Source: Bacillota bacterium (GTDB lineage: Bacteria; Bacillota; Clostridia; Acetivibrionales; DSM-1351). Taken from it: 23,984 nucleotides of DNA. Made by a program: the position numbers and the translations under genes. The stretch is taken from contig JAEWCZ010000015.1 of assembly GCA_023390335.1 (NCBI GenBank), positions 1 to 23,984 on the forward strand, given 5' to 3'. This document shows, one piece after another, positions 1 to 7,447 of this stretch. Positions within the stretch are counted from its first letter, which is position 1, and every line of letters begins with the position of its first letter. The notes under the pieces were generated by a model. It worked only from the letters and a program-made list of their open reading frames with translations, ran no database searches and was not told where the DNA came from.

Positions 1-41
1 ACTTGGCTGGAAACGGCCCGGGAAAGTAGGTCTCTGCCAGA
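1..41 (+). rRNA. rrf: 5S ribosomal RNA, 3' end only
   Basis: The first 41 bases match the 3' third of a bacterial 5S rRNA: the GGCTGGAAACGGCC-type arm, then GGGAAAGTAGG and the closing CTGCCAGA strand that pairs with the 5' end of the molecule. The 5' part lies outside the window. It sits 7 bases before a tRNA gene, as is usual at the end of a Clostridia rRNA operon. The exact 3' end is approximate. The identification rests on recognising the sequence pattern, because the full fold cannot be drawn from the fragment. Confidence 0.85.
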
Positions 42-48
42 TTTATAT

Positions 49-124
49 TCCTCAATAGCTCAGTCGGTAGAGCATGCGGCTGTTAACCGCAGGGTCGTAG
101 GTTCAAGTCCTACTTGAGGAGCCA
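49..124 (+). tRNA. tRNA-Asn (anticodon GTT)
   Basis: A full cloverleaf can be drawn. The acceptor strands TCCTCAA (49-55) and TTGAGGA (114-120) pair over seven bases. The D arm contains AGCTCAGTCGGTAGAGC, the anticodon stem TGCGG/CCGCA encloses loop CTGTTAA with anticodon GTT at 82-84, and the T arm contains GGTTCAAGTCC. G121 is the discriminator base, and CCA (122-124) is encoded in the DNA. It follows the 5S rRNA within the same transcription unit. Confidence 0.97.
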
Positions 125-153
125 AAATAGATCCATATGGGTCTATTTTTTTT
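124..153 (+). terminator. Rho-independent terminator of the rRNA/tRNA-Asn unit
   Basis: An 11 bp stem (124-134 with 139-149, one G-U wobble) closes an ATAT loop and runs into eight T residues (146-153). It starts at the last base of the tRNA, so it should end the rRNA-tRNA transcript and separate it from the pilus genes downstream. Confidence 0.85.
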
Positions 154-267
154 GCATTTTTGAATATTAATTATTAAACGTTGTTTTAATTTTATTAAAT
201 AGTATAGCTAATAACTATAAACATGGTTACTTCATCTAGTGAAAAATGTCTTGGAAATGTATAATTT

Positions 268-297
268 TTGACAAAATTAAAGGATTTTAAGTAATAA
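268..297 (+). promoter_or_regulatory. Candidate sigma-A promoter for the pilus locus
   Basis: A perfect -35 hexamer TTGACA (268-273) is followed after 18 bases by TAATAA (292-297). Transcription would start near 305, leaving a leader of about 75 bases before pilB. The surrounding 154-379 stretch is very A/T-rich. I see no riboswitch or operator that I can name in it. This is a consensus match only. Confidence 0.5.
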
Positions 298-379
298 TAT
301 GGAATATATACATCTAACCAGAAAAATATACATAAATAGATATATAAGATGTTAAACTTTTGTTTGGATGTGATTGCTA

Positions 380-2074
380 ATGCTCAACAAGACACGTAAG
401 CGGCTTGGTGATTTGTTGCTGGAAGTCGAAATGATAACCCCAAATCAACTTGAGTCCGCCATTGAAGTACAGAAAAAAACCGGTGAGAAACTCGGTACTA
501 TACTTACAAAGTTAGGCTATGTTACTGAAGATGATATAATCCAAGTCCTTGAATTTCAGCTTGGTATTCCACACGTAAAATTGGAAAAATATAATATTGA
601 TAAGTCAGCTTATTTAGCAATACCTGAGAGTATTGCTAAGAGGTATGGCCTGATTCCTATTAAGAAAGAAAACGGAACTTTGACTGTTGCAATGAGTGAT
701 CCGCTCAATGTGTTTGCAATAGATGACTTAAACATTTATTCAGGTATGGTGATTCAACCTGTTATTGCTAGTTTTGATGATATTTCCAGAGCAATAGATA
801 AATACTACAGTGCTCAAAAAGCCATGAAGGCTGTTGAGGAATTCAAAAAAGAACACGTCTCCACTATAAAGATTAATTCAGATACTTCAGAAGAACAGAA
901 TATTGAGGAAATTAATAACGCTCCTGCGGTTAAGGTTATTAATTCTATTATAGAACAAGCTGTAAGAAACAGAGCCAGCGATATACATATCGAACCTTTT
1001 GAAGAATATATAAAAATAAGATTTAGAACAGATGGTCAACTATGCGAAATTATGAGGCCAGAAATTGACATAATGCCTGCAATTTCCGCACGTATAAAGA
1101 TTATTGGTGGTATGAACATTGCAGAGAAAAGGCTGCCACAGGACGGCAGAATAAGTATTGAGGTTGATGGCAAAGAATATGACCTAAGAGTTTCAATTTT
1201 ACCAACAATTTTTGGAGAGAAGATTGTTATAAGAATTGCAGATAAAAAAGCTTTTGTTTTAAGCAGGAGTCAGCTAGGATTTAATGAATATGAGGAACAG
1301 CAGTTTCACAAGATGCTGCTTAATCCCCACGGGATTATTCTGGTAACCGGGCCGACTGGAAGCGGAAAGACTACTACTCTTTACAGTGCAATAAGTGAAA
1401 TCAATAGTCCCGATATTAATATAATAACGGTTGAGGATCCCGTAGAGTGTGTTATTGAAGGGGTAAATCATGTTCAGGTTAATACAAAAACGGGTATGAC
1501 TTTCGCGGCAGGACTGAGGTCTATTCTCAGACAGGATCCGGATGTAATAATGATTGGTGAAATACGTGACAAAGAAACTGCTGAAATAGCCGTAAGAGCA
1601 GCGATAACCGGACATCTGGTTCTTAGCACACTACATACAAATGACGCACCAAGCTCGGTTTTGAGGCTAATAGACATGGGAATTGAACCATACATGGTTT
1701 CATCGTCTATTGTAGGTGTTATTGCTCAGAGATTATACAAAAAGATTTGCAGCAATTGTAAAATGGAATACTCAGCCAATGATGACGAAAAGAGAATATT
1801 AGGCATTACTGATAAAGAGCCTGTTTTATACAAGGGGAGAGGGTGTCCCATGTGTAACCAAACCGGGTACAGAGGACGGCATGGAGTTTATGAGTTGATA
1901 TCTATTACAAAAAAGCATAAGGAAATGATAAATAATAAATGTTCGGAAGAAGAATTGAGAAATTACTCCATACAAAACGGAATGGTTTCTTTAAGAGATA
2001 ATTTAGTGAAAAAAGTGCTGGCTGGGGATACAACTATTGATGAATTAGTTCGAATTGCTTATTCAAATGATTAA
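380..2074 (+). CDS. pilB: Type IV pilus extension ATPase PilB (GspE family)
   Basis: Cytoplasmic hexameric ATPase that powers pilus assembly, 564 residues. The N-terminus has two MshEN-type motifs (residues 8-31 and 37-60), the kind that binds c-di-GMP in related ATPases. In the first, the conserved central Gly is Glu17; the second is intact. The ATPase core shows Walker A GPTGSGKTT (324-332) and Walker B DVIMIGEIRD (388-397). Four cysteines, 457, 460, 489 and 492, form the CxxC pairs that hold zinc in this family. ATG 380 is chosen over TTG 374 because the GGATG ribosome site (366-370) is 9 bases from the ATG and only 3 from the TTG. It is the first gene of the locus and is followed by pilT after 54 bases. 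The family is certain; c-di-GMP control is inference. Confidence 0.96.
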   Translation: MLNKTRKRLGDLLLEVEMITPNQLESAIEVQKKTGEKLGTILTKLGYVTEDDIIQVLEFQLGIPHVKLEKYNIDKSAYLAIPESIAKRYGLIPIKKENGTLTVAMSDPLNVFAIDDLNIYSGMVIQPVIASFDDISRAIDKYYSAQKAMKAVEEFKKEHVSTIKINSDTSEEQNIEEINNAPAVKVINSIIEQAVRNRASDIHIEPFEEYIKIRFRTDGQLCEIMRPEIDIMPAISARIKIIGGMNIAEKRLPQDGRISIEVDGKEYDLRVSILPTIFGEKIVIRIADKKAFVLSRSQLGFNEYEEQQFHKMLLNPHGIILVTGPTGSGKTTTLYSAISEINSPDINIITVEDPVECVIEGVNHVQVNTKTGMTFAAGLRSILRQDPDVIMIGEIRDKETAEIAVRAAITGHLVLSTLHTNDAPSSVLRLIDMGIEPYMVSSSIVGVIAQRLYKKICSNCKMEYSANDDEKRILGITDKEPVLYKGRGCPMCNQTGYRGRHGVYELISITKKHKEMINNKCSEEELRNYSIQNGMVSLRDNLVKKVLAGDTTIDELVRIAYSND

Positions 2075-2128
2075 ATAGATAATTAGTAATCTGATATTGG
2101 TTAGATTAGAAAGGCTTTGGAGATTATT

Positions 2129-3184
2129 ATGCTTTCATTAGAGGATTTGCTAAAAAAAACTTTGGAATTCGGTGCTTCTGATTTACATTTAACAGTAGGG
2201 ATTCCTCCAACTATTAGAAAAAACGGCAGACTTTCTACTATAGGTGAAGAAAAACTCATGCCTTCAGATACTGAAGCTTTTGTCAGAAGTATGCTGAATG
2301 AAGAACAATGGAGAAAATATCAGGAGACCGGTGAACTTGATCTTTCATTTTCACTTAAAGGAATGGGTCGATTCAGAGTTAATGTATACAAACAAAGGGG
2401 CACTTGCTGTGCAGCTATCAGAATGGTAAACCTTGTTATTCCATCTGTTGAGGAACTTGGACTACCTAATATTGTTACGGATATGAGTAAAAAAACTAAA
2501 GGGATGATTTTAGTTACCGGCCCCACCGGAAGCGGAAAGTCAACTACTTTGGCTTTAATTATTGATTTGATAAATAAGAACAGGGACTGCCATATACTTA
2601 CACTGGAAGACCCTATAGAGTATCTTCATAAACACAATAAATCCATTGTTAACCAAAGGGAAATAGGAAATGATTCGCAATCTTATTCTGCAGCACTTAG
2701 GGCAGCTTTAAGAGAAGACCCTGATGTTATCCTGGTAGGAGAGATGCGAGATACAGAAACTATAGCCATAGCTGTTACTGCGGCGGAAACAGGACATTTG
2801 GTTCTGTCTACACTCCATACTATTGGAGCTGCTAATACAATTGACAGAATAATAGACGTATTCCCTCCTTATCAGCAGCAACAGATAAAAGTTCAGCTTT
2901 CTACGGTTATTCAGTCGGTTATTTCCCAACAGCTTCTACCGAGAAAAGATAAACCCGGAAGAGTACCGGCTATTGAAATAATGGTTGCTACTCCTGCCGT
3001 AAGAAATTTAATCCGTGAAGGTAAAACATATCAAATTAATTCTCAGATTCAGACAGGTGCAAAATTCGGGATGCAAGCAATGGATTTTAGTCTGGCTAAC
3101 CTATATAAAAAAGGTATTATAAGCCAAGAAGATGCAATGACCTATGCTATGGATCCTGACAATATTGTAAGATACATGGGGTAA
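2129..3184 (+). CDS. pilT: Type IV pilus retraction ATPase PilT
   Basis: Cytoplasmic ATPase that drives pilus retraction, giving twitching, adhesion under tension or DNA uptake. At 351 residues it has the normal PilT length. It shows the N-terminal GASDLHL motif, Walker A GPTGSGKST (131-139), Walker B DVILVGEMRD (199-208) and a C-terminal match to the PilT AIRNLIRE signature (here AVRNLIREGK). It has no zinc-binding cysteine pairs, which separates it from PilB. ATG 2129 is preferred to TTG 2117 because GGAG (2119-2122) lies 6 bases upstream of the ATG. Together with PilB it suggests a dynamic, retractable pilus. It is probably cotranscribed with pilB, and the longer gap after it holds a candidate second promoter. 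Confidence 0.96.
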   Translation: MLSLEDLLKKTLEFGASDLHLTVGIPPTIRKNGRLSTIGEEKLMPSDTEAFVRSMLNEEQWRKYQETGELDLSFSLKGMGRFRVNVYKQRGTCCAAIRMVNLVIPSVEELGLPNIVTDMSKKTKGMILVTGPTGSGKSTTLALIIDLINKNRDCHILTLEDPIEYLHKHNKSIVNQREIGNDSQSYSAALRAALREDPDVILVGEMRDTETIAIAVTAAETGHLVLSTLHTIGAANTIDRIIDVFPPYQQQQIKVQLSTVIQSVISQQLLPRKDKPGRVPAIEIMVATPAVRNLIREGKTYQINSQIQTGAKFGMQAMDFSLANLYKKGIISQEDAMTYAMDPDNIVRYMG

Positions 3185-3199
3185 AGCGGGGAATATTTG

Positions 3200-3227
3200 T
3201 TGACTATTAACTACGATATGATAATAT
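3200..3227 (+). promoter_or_regulatory. Candidate internal sigma-A promoter before pilC
   Basis: TTGACT (3200-3205), a 16-base spacer and TAATAT (3222-3227) lie in the 127-base gap between pilT and pilC. If active, it would let pilC, the pilin gene and the rest be expressed separately from the ATPases. No terminator is visible in the gap, so read-through from pilB-pilT is also expected. Confidence 0.4.
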
Positions 3228-3311
3228 TAAATATATAAACATTTCCATATCAATACATTTGTGGTTTATACTATTATAATTTAAAATTATATACTTTTCA
3301 GGTGATTTTTA

Positions 3312-4529
3312 TTGGCTAATTATATTTATAATGCTAAAACCAAGTCAGGTGAAACAGTATCCGGCAATGTGGAAGCATCCGACGTCAATATGGCAATAGC
3401 TTTTGTAAAAGAACGAGGATATTTTCCTTTGGCAGTGCATGAAAATACCGGACAGGGTAAAGAAATTGAGTTTAAAGTACATAAAAAAGTGAAGGTTAAA
3501 GACCTGTCTATTTTGTGTCGTCAATTTCATACTATGCTTAATGCGGGAGTTTCTGTTATAGGCTGTCTTGATTTGCTACGTAGCCAAACACAGAATCCTA
3601 CCCTACGTGATGCAATGTCACAACTTTATGATGATGTACAGAAGGGAAAAACTCTTTCTGAATCAATGAAATTACTTTCAAAGGTTTTTCCGGTACTAAT
3701 GGTCAGCATGGTCGAAGTAGGTGAGGTAAGCGGAACTCTTGAACAAGTTCTGGAAAGATTATCTGTACAGTTTGAAAAAGACACTAAAGTTAAGTCAAAG
3801 GTTTCAACTGCTATGATGTATCCGGCGGTTATTGGGTGTATTGCCTTGGTAATGGTTACGTTTATGATCGTCTTTATAGTACCTAAGTTTGTAGGTATGG
3901 TTAACAGTGTTGGTGGAACGCTTCCAATGCCCACCAGAATAATATTATTTATAAGTGGACTTTTTACCAATCCTTTATTTTTACTGGGGTTTGCTCTGGT
4001 TATGGTAGCCGGGGTGTGGGGATTTAGGCGGTTTAAAAGTACTGAACACGGTAAATTTTTAATTGACAGTTTTATTTTTAAAATGCCAATGGTGGGTGCA
4101 AATGTTCAGAAAATTTTGGCCTCACGTTTTACAAGAACTTTAAGTACTTTGTTGAAATCGGGTGTTTCTTTGATTCAAGCACTTGAGGTTGTAGACGGTG
4201 TTGTAAACAACCAGATTGTTTCCAGAGGTCTTTTTAAGGTTAAAGAAAGTATTAAAATGGGTTCAAATTTGGCAGCACCTCTTGAGAAAATGGGAATTTT
4301 CCCACTGATGGTAACTCACATGATCAGTGTTGGAGAAGAAGCAGGTTCTCTTGATTCCATCATGGAAAAGGTGGCGGACTTCTATGATGAGGAAGTGGAA
4401 ACGTCTGTAAGCAAATTAGTTGCTATGATGGAACCGCTTCTGATGATGGTACTTGCGATTATAGTAGGCTTTATTGTTGTTGCAATGATATTGCCCATAT
4501 TCAGCATGTATCAGGGTGCGGGCCAATAA
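3312..4529 (+). CDS. pilC: Type IV pilus inner-membrane platform protein PilC (GspF family)
   Basis: Polytopic membrane protein that couples the PilB/PilT motors to pilin insertion and extraction. It has 405 residues, normal for the family. The N-terminus MANYIYNAKTKSGE is typical, followed by two copies of the GspF cytoplasmic helical domain (about 65-190 and 268-390). Hydrophobic segments lie near residues 165-195, 210-235 and 370-400. The start is TTG at 3312, with AGGTGA (3300-3305) 6 bases upstream; no in-frame ATG fits the family start. The pilin gene follows after 38 bases, which include a short run of AT dinucleotides. Confidence 0.95.
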   Translation: MANYIYNAKTKSGETVSGNVEASDVNMAIAFVKERGYFPLAVHENTGQGKEIEFKVHKKVKVKDLSILCRQFHTMLNAGVSVIGCLDLLRSQTQNPTLRDAMSQLYDDVQKGKTLSESMKLLSKVFPVLMVSMVEVGEVSGTLEQVLERLSVQFEKDTKVKSKVSTAMMYPAVIGCIALVMVTFMIVFIVPKFVGMVNSVGGTLPMPTRIILFISGLFTNPLFLLGFALVMVAGVWGFRRFKSTEHGKFLIDSFIFKMPMVGANVQKILASRFTRTLSTLLKSGVSLIQALEVVDGVVNNQIVSRGLFKVKESIKMGSNLAAPLEKMGIFPLMVTHMISVGEEAGSLDSIMEKVADFYDEEVETSVSKLVAMMEPLLMMVLAIIVGFIVVAMILPIFSMYQGAGQ

Positions 4530-4567
4530 AATAAATATATATATATAACTAATAAGGGGGAGTTCTA

Positions 4568-4948
4568 ATGTTCAAAATTTTTAAGAAGGTAAAGAAAAAT
4601 AAGAAGGGTTATACCCTGACAGAGTTAATTGTGGTTGTAGCCATTCTGGCTATACTGGCTGCAGTTGCAACACCTATGGTGTTAAGTCAGGTAGGAAAGG
4701 CAAAAACAAGTGCGGATCTAGCTAATGAGAAAGCAATTGAAAACGCATATATGGTCGGTGTGGCCGACGCTTCTGATACAACTGTTCCGGCTAGTTTTTC
4801 CGGAGTAAAGAAAAAAATAGGAAGCGCACTGGCATCTATTCCAACACCTCACGATAAATCAAAAGATTTTTACCTTAATCCGACTACAGGCGAAGCCACT
4901 GCGACTGTGTCGGCCAGTGCACCAACAGGCTGGATTAAATTAAAATAA
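4568..4948 (+). CDS. pilA: Type IV pilin, probable major subunit
   Basis: Short prepilin of 126 residues. A basic leader (residues 1-14) ends in Lys-Lys-Gly, followed by the hydrophobic assembly helix YTLTELIVVVAILAIL. Cleavage after Gly14 would give a 112-residue pilin with Tyr at +1, where Phe is usual, and the required Glu at +5. The C-terminal part is small and rich in Ala, Ser and Thr, ending in GWIKLK. It has no cysteine pair, so no disulfide-bounded D-region. The ribosome site AAGGGGGAG just upstream is the strongest in the locus, as expected for an abundant subunit. pilD lies 6 bases downstream. The prepilin identity is secure; its role as major pilin is inferred from position and the strong ribosome site. 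Confidence 0.9.
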   Translation: MFKIFKKVKKNKKGYTLTELIVVVAILAILAAVATPMVLSQVGKAKTSADLANEKAIENAYMVGVADASDTTVPASFSGVKKKIGSALASIPTPHDKSKDFYLNPTTGEATATVSASAPTGWIKLK

Positions 4949-4954
4949 GTCAAA

Positions 4955-5752
4955 ATGCAAACATTATTCATAATTTACATATTAATATTCGGGCTTGTAA
5001 TAGGCTGTTTTCTAAATGTATGTATTTCTCGCATACCTCTAAAACAGTCTATTATAAGACCTCCATCCCGTTGTACCAGTTGTGGGACAACACTCAGGCC
5101 CCTTGATCTTGTGCCTGTATTCAGTTTTGCATTCTTGAGAGGCAAATGTCGCTATTGTGGGGAGAAAGTATCCGCCGTGAATCCCATAGTAGAAATCATT
5201 ACAGCCGCTGTTTTTGTTGCACTTTATTTAAAGTACTCTTTAACAGTTGAGTTTGTGGCCATGGCATTGCTAGCATGCATACTTATTTGCGTTGCTTTTA
5301 TAGATGCGGAGTACAGGATAATACCAAATGGGTTTATTATTTCAGGATTAATAAGTGGGTCAGCTTTATTTTTATACAATCTATTTTATCCGGTGGACAT
5401 GTTCGGAGACAGAGTATGGTTTAATCCAATACTGGGTTTTACTGTGGGTACTGGTTTCCTTTTAATGGTTTCCCTTGTGGGGATGCTTGTTTACAAGAGT
5501 GATGACGCTATGGGAATGGGCGATATAAAGCTTTTTGCGGTTATCGGACTATTCCTTGGGTGGCGTATGACTATTATCAGCTTAATGCTTTCTGTTTTTG
5601 CCGCGGCTATCGGATGCGTTGTACTTATTATCTTAAAAAAGAATAACAGAAAGTCTACCATTGCTTTTGGGCCATATATTGCAATGGGGACTTTTATAAC
5701 AATTATATACGGCTGGAATTTACTTGAACAATATTTGACCTTGATTAACTAA
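4955..5752 (+). CDS. pilD: Prepilin leader peptidase / N-methyltransferase PilD
   Basis: Membrane aspartyl protease that cuts prepilin leaders after Gly and, in this family, usually methylates the new N-terminus. The 265 residues show the N-terminal GCFLNVCISRIP motif, a CxxC...CxxC zinc-type loop (Cys40, 43, 65, 68) and the two catalytic aspartates, Asp117 in FIDAEYR and Asp190 in GMGDIKLFA, among about seven to eight membrane segments. The methylase-associated cysteine loop is intact, so both activities are expected. ATG 4955 is 6 bases after the pilin stop and has no clear ribosome site, so translation may be coupled to the pilin gene. Likely substrates are the four prepilin-like proteins of this locus. 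Confidence 0.95.
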   Translation: MQTLFIIYILIFGLVIGCFLNVCISRIPLKQSIIRPPSRCTSCGTTLRPLDLVPVFSFAFLRGKCRYCGEKVSAVNPIVEIITAAVFVALYLKYSLTVEFVAMALLACILICVAFIDAEYRIIPNGFIISGLISGSALFLYNLFYPVDMFGDRVWFNPILGFTVGTGFLLMVSLVGMLVYKSDDAMGMGDIKLFAVIGLFLGWRMTIISLMLSVFAAAIGCVVLIILKKNNRKSTIAFGPYIAMGTFITIIYGWNLLEQYLTLIN

Positions 5753-5782
5753 CAATATAAATCGAAATATAGAGGCGAACGT

Positions 5783-6838
5783 ATGTTAGGAAAAAATCTT
5801 TTAGCTCTGGATATCGGAAATGGTACTATCAGAATTGTTAGTGGTTCAGCGAATAAAAAAAATATACTTATCAATGAATACTGCATTATAAATACACCCG
5901 GTGAGTGTATTAATGACGGTATGATTATCGATACCGCTACGTTGTCTAAAGTTATATCAGAAGCTATTAAAGCTCACAAAATAGGTGGTGGAGCTCTTGT
6001 TATGACGGTTACGGGAACGGGTGTTATTACAAGAGATATTGTACTGCCAAAATCAACTGAGCAGGAAATTGAAAAGATGCTTGAATTTGAGGCTCAGCAG
6101 TACTTTCCTGTGGATTTAAAGGATTATACCGTTGATTTTAAAGTTATGGAAAACATAGGAGATCAGATACGTGTACTGGTTGTAGCTGCTCCCAATAAGC
6201 AAATTGAGACTTATATTAATCTGGCAAAGCTTTTGAAACAGCAATTAGCAGCTATTGATATTCCATCTAATTGTGTTCTGAAGCTTTTATCTTTTTCACC
6301 TTTATATAGTGATGAAACCGCAGAGGAATATGCTGTGGTTGATATAGGAAGGGATACTTCCGGAGTATGTTTTTTTAGAAATAGCGTTCTAAAATTCAGC
6401 AGAATTTTATTAAATGGAGTTTCAGAGGTTGATAGTATTATTGCCAATAAATATAATCTGGAATTTAAAGCTGCTGAAGAACTTAAACGGTCTTTTAAAG
6501 GGTTTAATGGCCAGACTGATTCAGAAGATAAATTTCAGGATTTAGGTGAGGTCATTAAAGGGGCACTTGATAGCATAATATCCGATTTGAACAGGTTTAT
6601 AGAATTTTATAATTCCAGAGATAATTCAAATAACGTTGAAAAGATTTATATTTATGGCGGCGGTAGTAAGCTCAAAGGTATTACCGAATACTTTTCAAGT
6701 ACTTTCAATATGCCGGTTTTACCCTTTCCTTTGCTCAAGGAAATTGTTTATAAGGGTCATAAGGGGAGAGAAATTTTTGAACAGGACTACCCCTTTTTAA
6801 TTAATGCCGTAGGCTGTTTGACCAGAGCATTTAAATAA
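5783..6838 (+). CDS. pilM: Type IV pilus assembly ATPase PilM (actin-like)
   Basis: Cytoplasmic actin/FtsA-like protein that binds the N-terminal tail of PilN and links the alignment complex to PilB and PilC. It has 351 residues, normal for PilM. Nucleotide-binding signatures are LALDIGNGTIRIV (phosphate 1, Asp10), VVDIGRDTSG (phosphate 2, Asp187) and IYGGGSKLKG (adenosine motif, Gly292 region). The ATG is preceded by GAGG (5772-5775) at 7 bases. It sits 30 bases after pilD and 38 bases before a minor prepilin. The usual pilM-pilN order is broken here by that inserted prepilin gene. Confidence 0.93.
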   Translation: MLGKNLLALDIGNGTIRIVSGSANKKNILINEYCIINTPGECINDGMIIDTATLSKVISEAIKAHKIGGGALVMTVTGTGVITRDIVLPKSTEQEIEKMLEFEAQQYFPVDLKDYTVDFKVMENIGDQIRVLVVAAPNKQIETYINLAKLLKQQLAAIDIPSNCVLKLLSFSPLYSDETAEEYAVVDIGRDTSGVCFFRNSVLKFSRILLNGVSEVDSIIANKYNLEFKAAEELKRSFKGFNGQTDSEDKFQDLGEVIKGALDSIISDLNRFIEFYNSRDNSNNVEKIYIYGGGSKLKGITEYFSSTFNMPVLPFPLLKEIVYKGHKGREIFEQDYPFLINAVGCLTRAFK

Positions 6839-6876
6839 GCCTTCCGAATTAAGGTGCATGGTGGGGAGGGTCATTA

Positions 6877-7416
6877 TTGAATATTAAAAGTGAAAAGGGT
6901 GTTACCTTAACGGAGGTAATCGGAGCAGTAACGATTTTGCTGATACTAATGGTACCACTAACATTTATTTTTACTACGACTTATGCTAGATGTGTGCTAG
7001 AAGCTGACAAGGCTGCTGCTCAGCAAGTCGCAAGAGAGGTTCTGTATGGTGACGGAATTAATTTTAATGGCATAATAGGTGATTTGGAAAAGTCAAATGC
7101 AAAAAGCGGTGAAGTAGTTATTGAAGATAAACTTCCAGATGGATGCAGTTTAAGTATTCCTGACAATAAAAGAATCAGGGAGTACCTGTATGAACCTGAT
7201 AGCAACGGCGGAGTGATAAAATATAACGGTTTAAGTATTAATGGAAAATCTTCTTCCGGAAAGGAAATTGAAATTATAGATTTTACGCTTCAAAAAATAT
7301 TGAAAAACGATTTTAATGATCATGATCAATTAAGAGTTCAAGTTAAGGTAGCTTGTGGTAAAAGCGGAATTGTAGAAGTTGAAAGCAGCTACAGATTCCC
7401 CAATATAGAAAAATAG
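6877..7416 (+). CDS. Minor prepilin, PilV/pseudopilin-like
   Basis: A 179-residue prepilin. A seven-residue leader plus Gly8 precedes VTLTEVIGAVTILLILMVP, the type III assembly helix with Glu at +5 and Val at +1. The rest is a probable extracytoplasmic beta-rich domain with one cysteine in the helix region and one near the C-terminus, and no recognised fold. The start is TTG 6877, with GGAGGG (6865-6870) 6 bases upstream. A longer form would add residues before a leader that is already a good length. Placed between pilM and pilN, it is likely a minor pilin that primes assembly or sits at the tip. Its exact class (V, W or I type) cannot be assigned from the sequence. Confidence 0.82.
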   Translation: MNIKSEKGVTLTEVIGAVTILLILMVPLTFIFTTTYARCVLEADKAAAQQVAREVLYGDGINFNGIIGDLEKSNAKSGEVVIEDKLPDGCSLSIPDNKRIREYLYEPDSNGGVIKYNGLSINGKSSSGKEIEIIDFTLQKILKNDFNDHDQLRVQVKVACGKSGIVEVESSYRFPNIEK

Positions 7417-7447
7417 ATAAAATATACGTGCAAGGGTGGGATAGTGT

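Noticed and set aside
154..379. A c-di-GMP or other riboswitch before pilB
   Set aside because: Clostridial pilus loci can have one, but the leader is A/T-rich and I find none of the conserved GEMM sequence elements.
4568..4948. A short conductive e-pilin of the Geobacter type
   Set aside because: The mature pilin is 112 residues with few, scattered aromatics, unlike the short aromatic-dense e-pilins.
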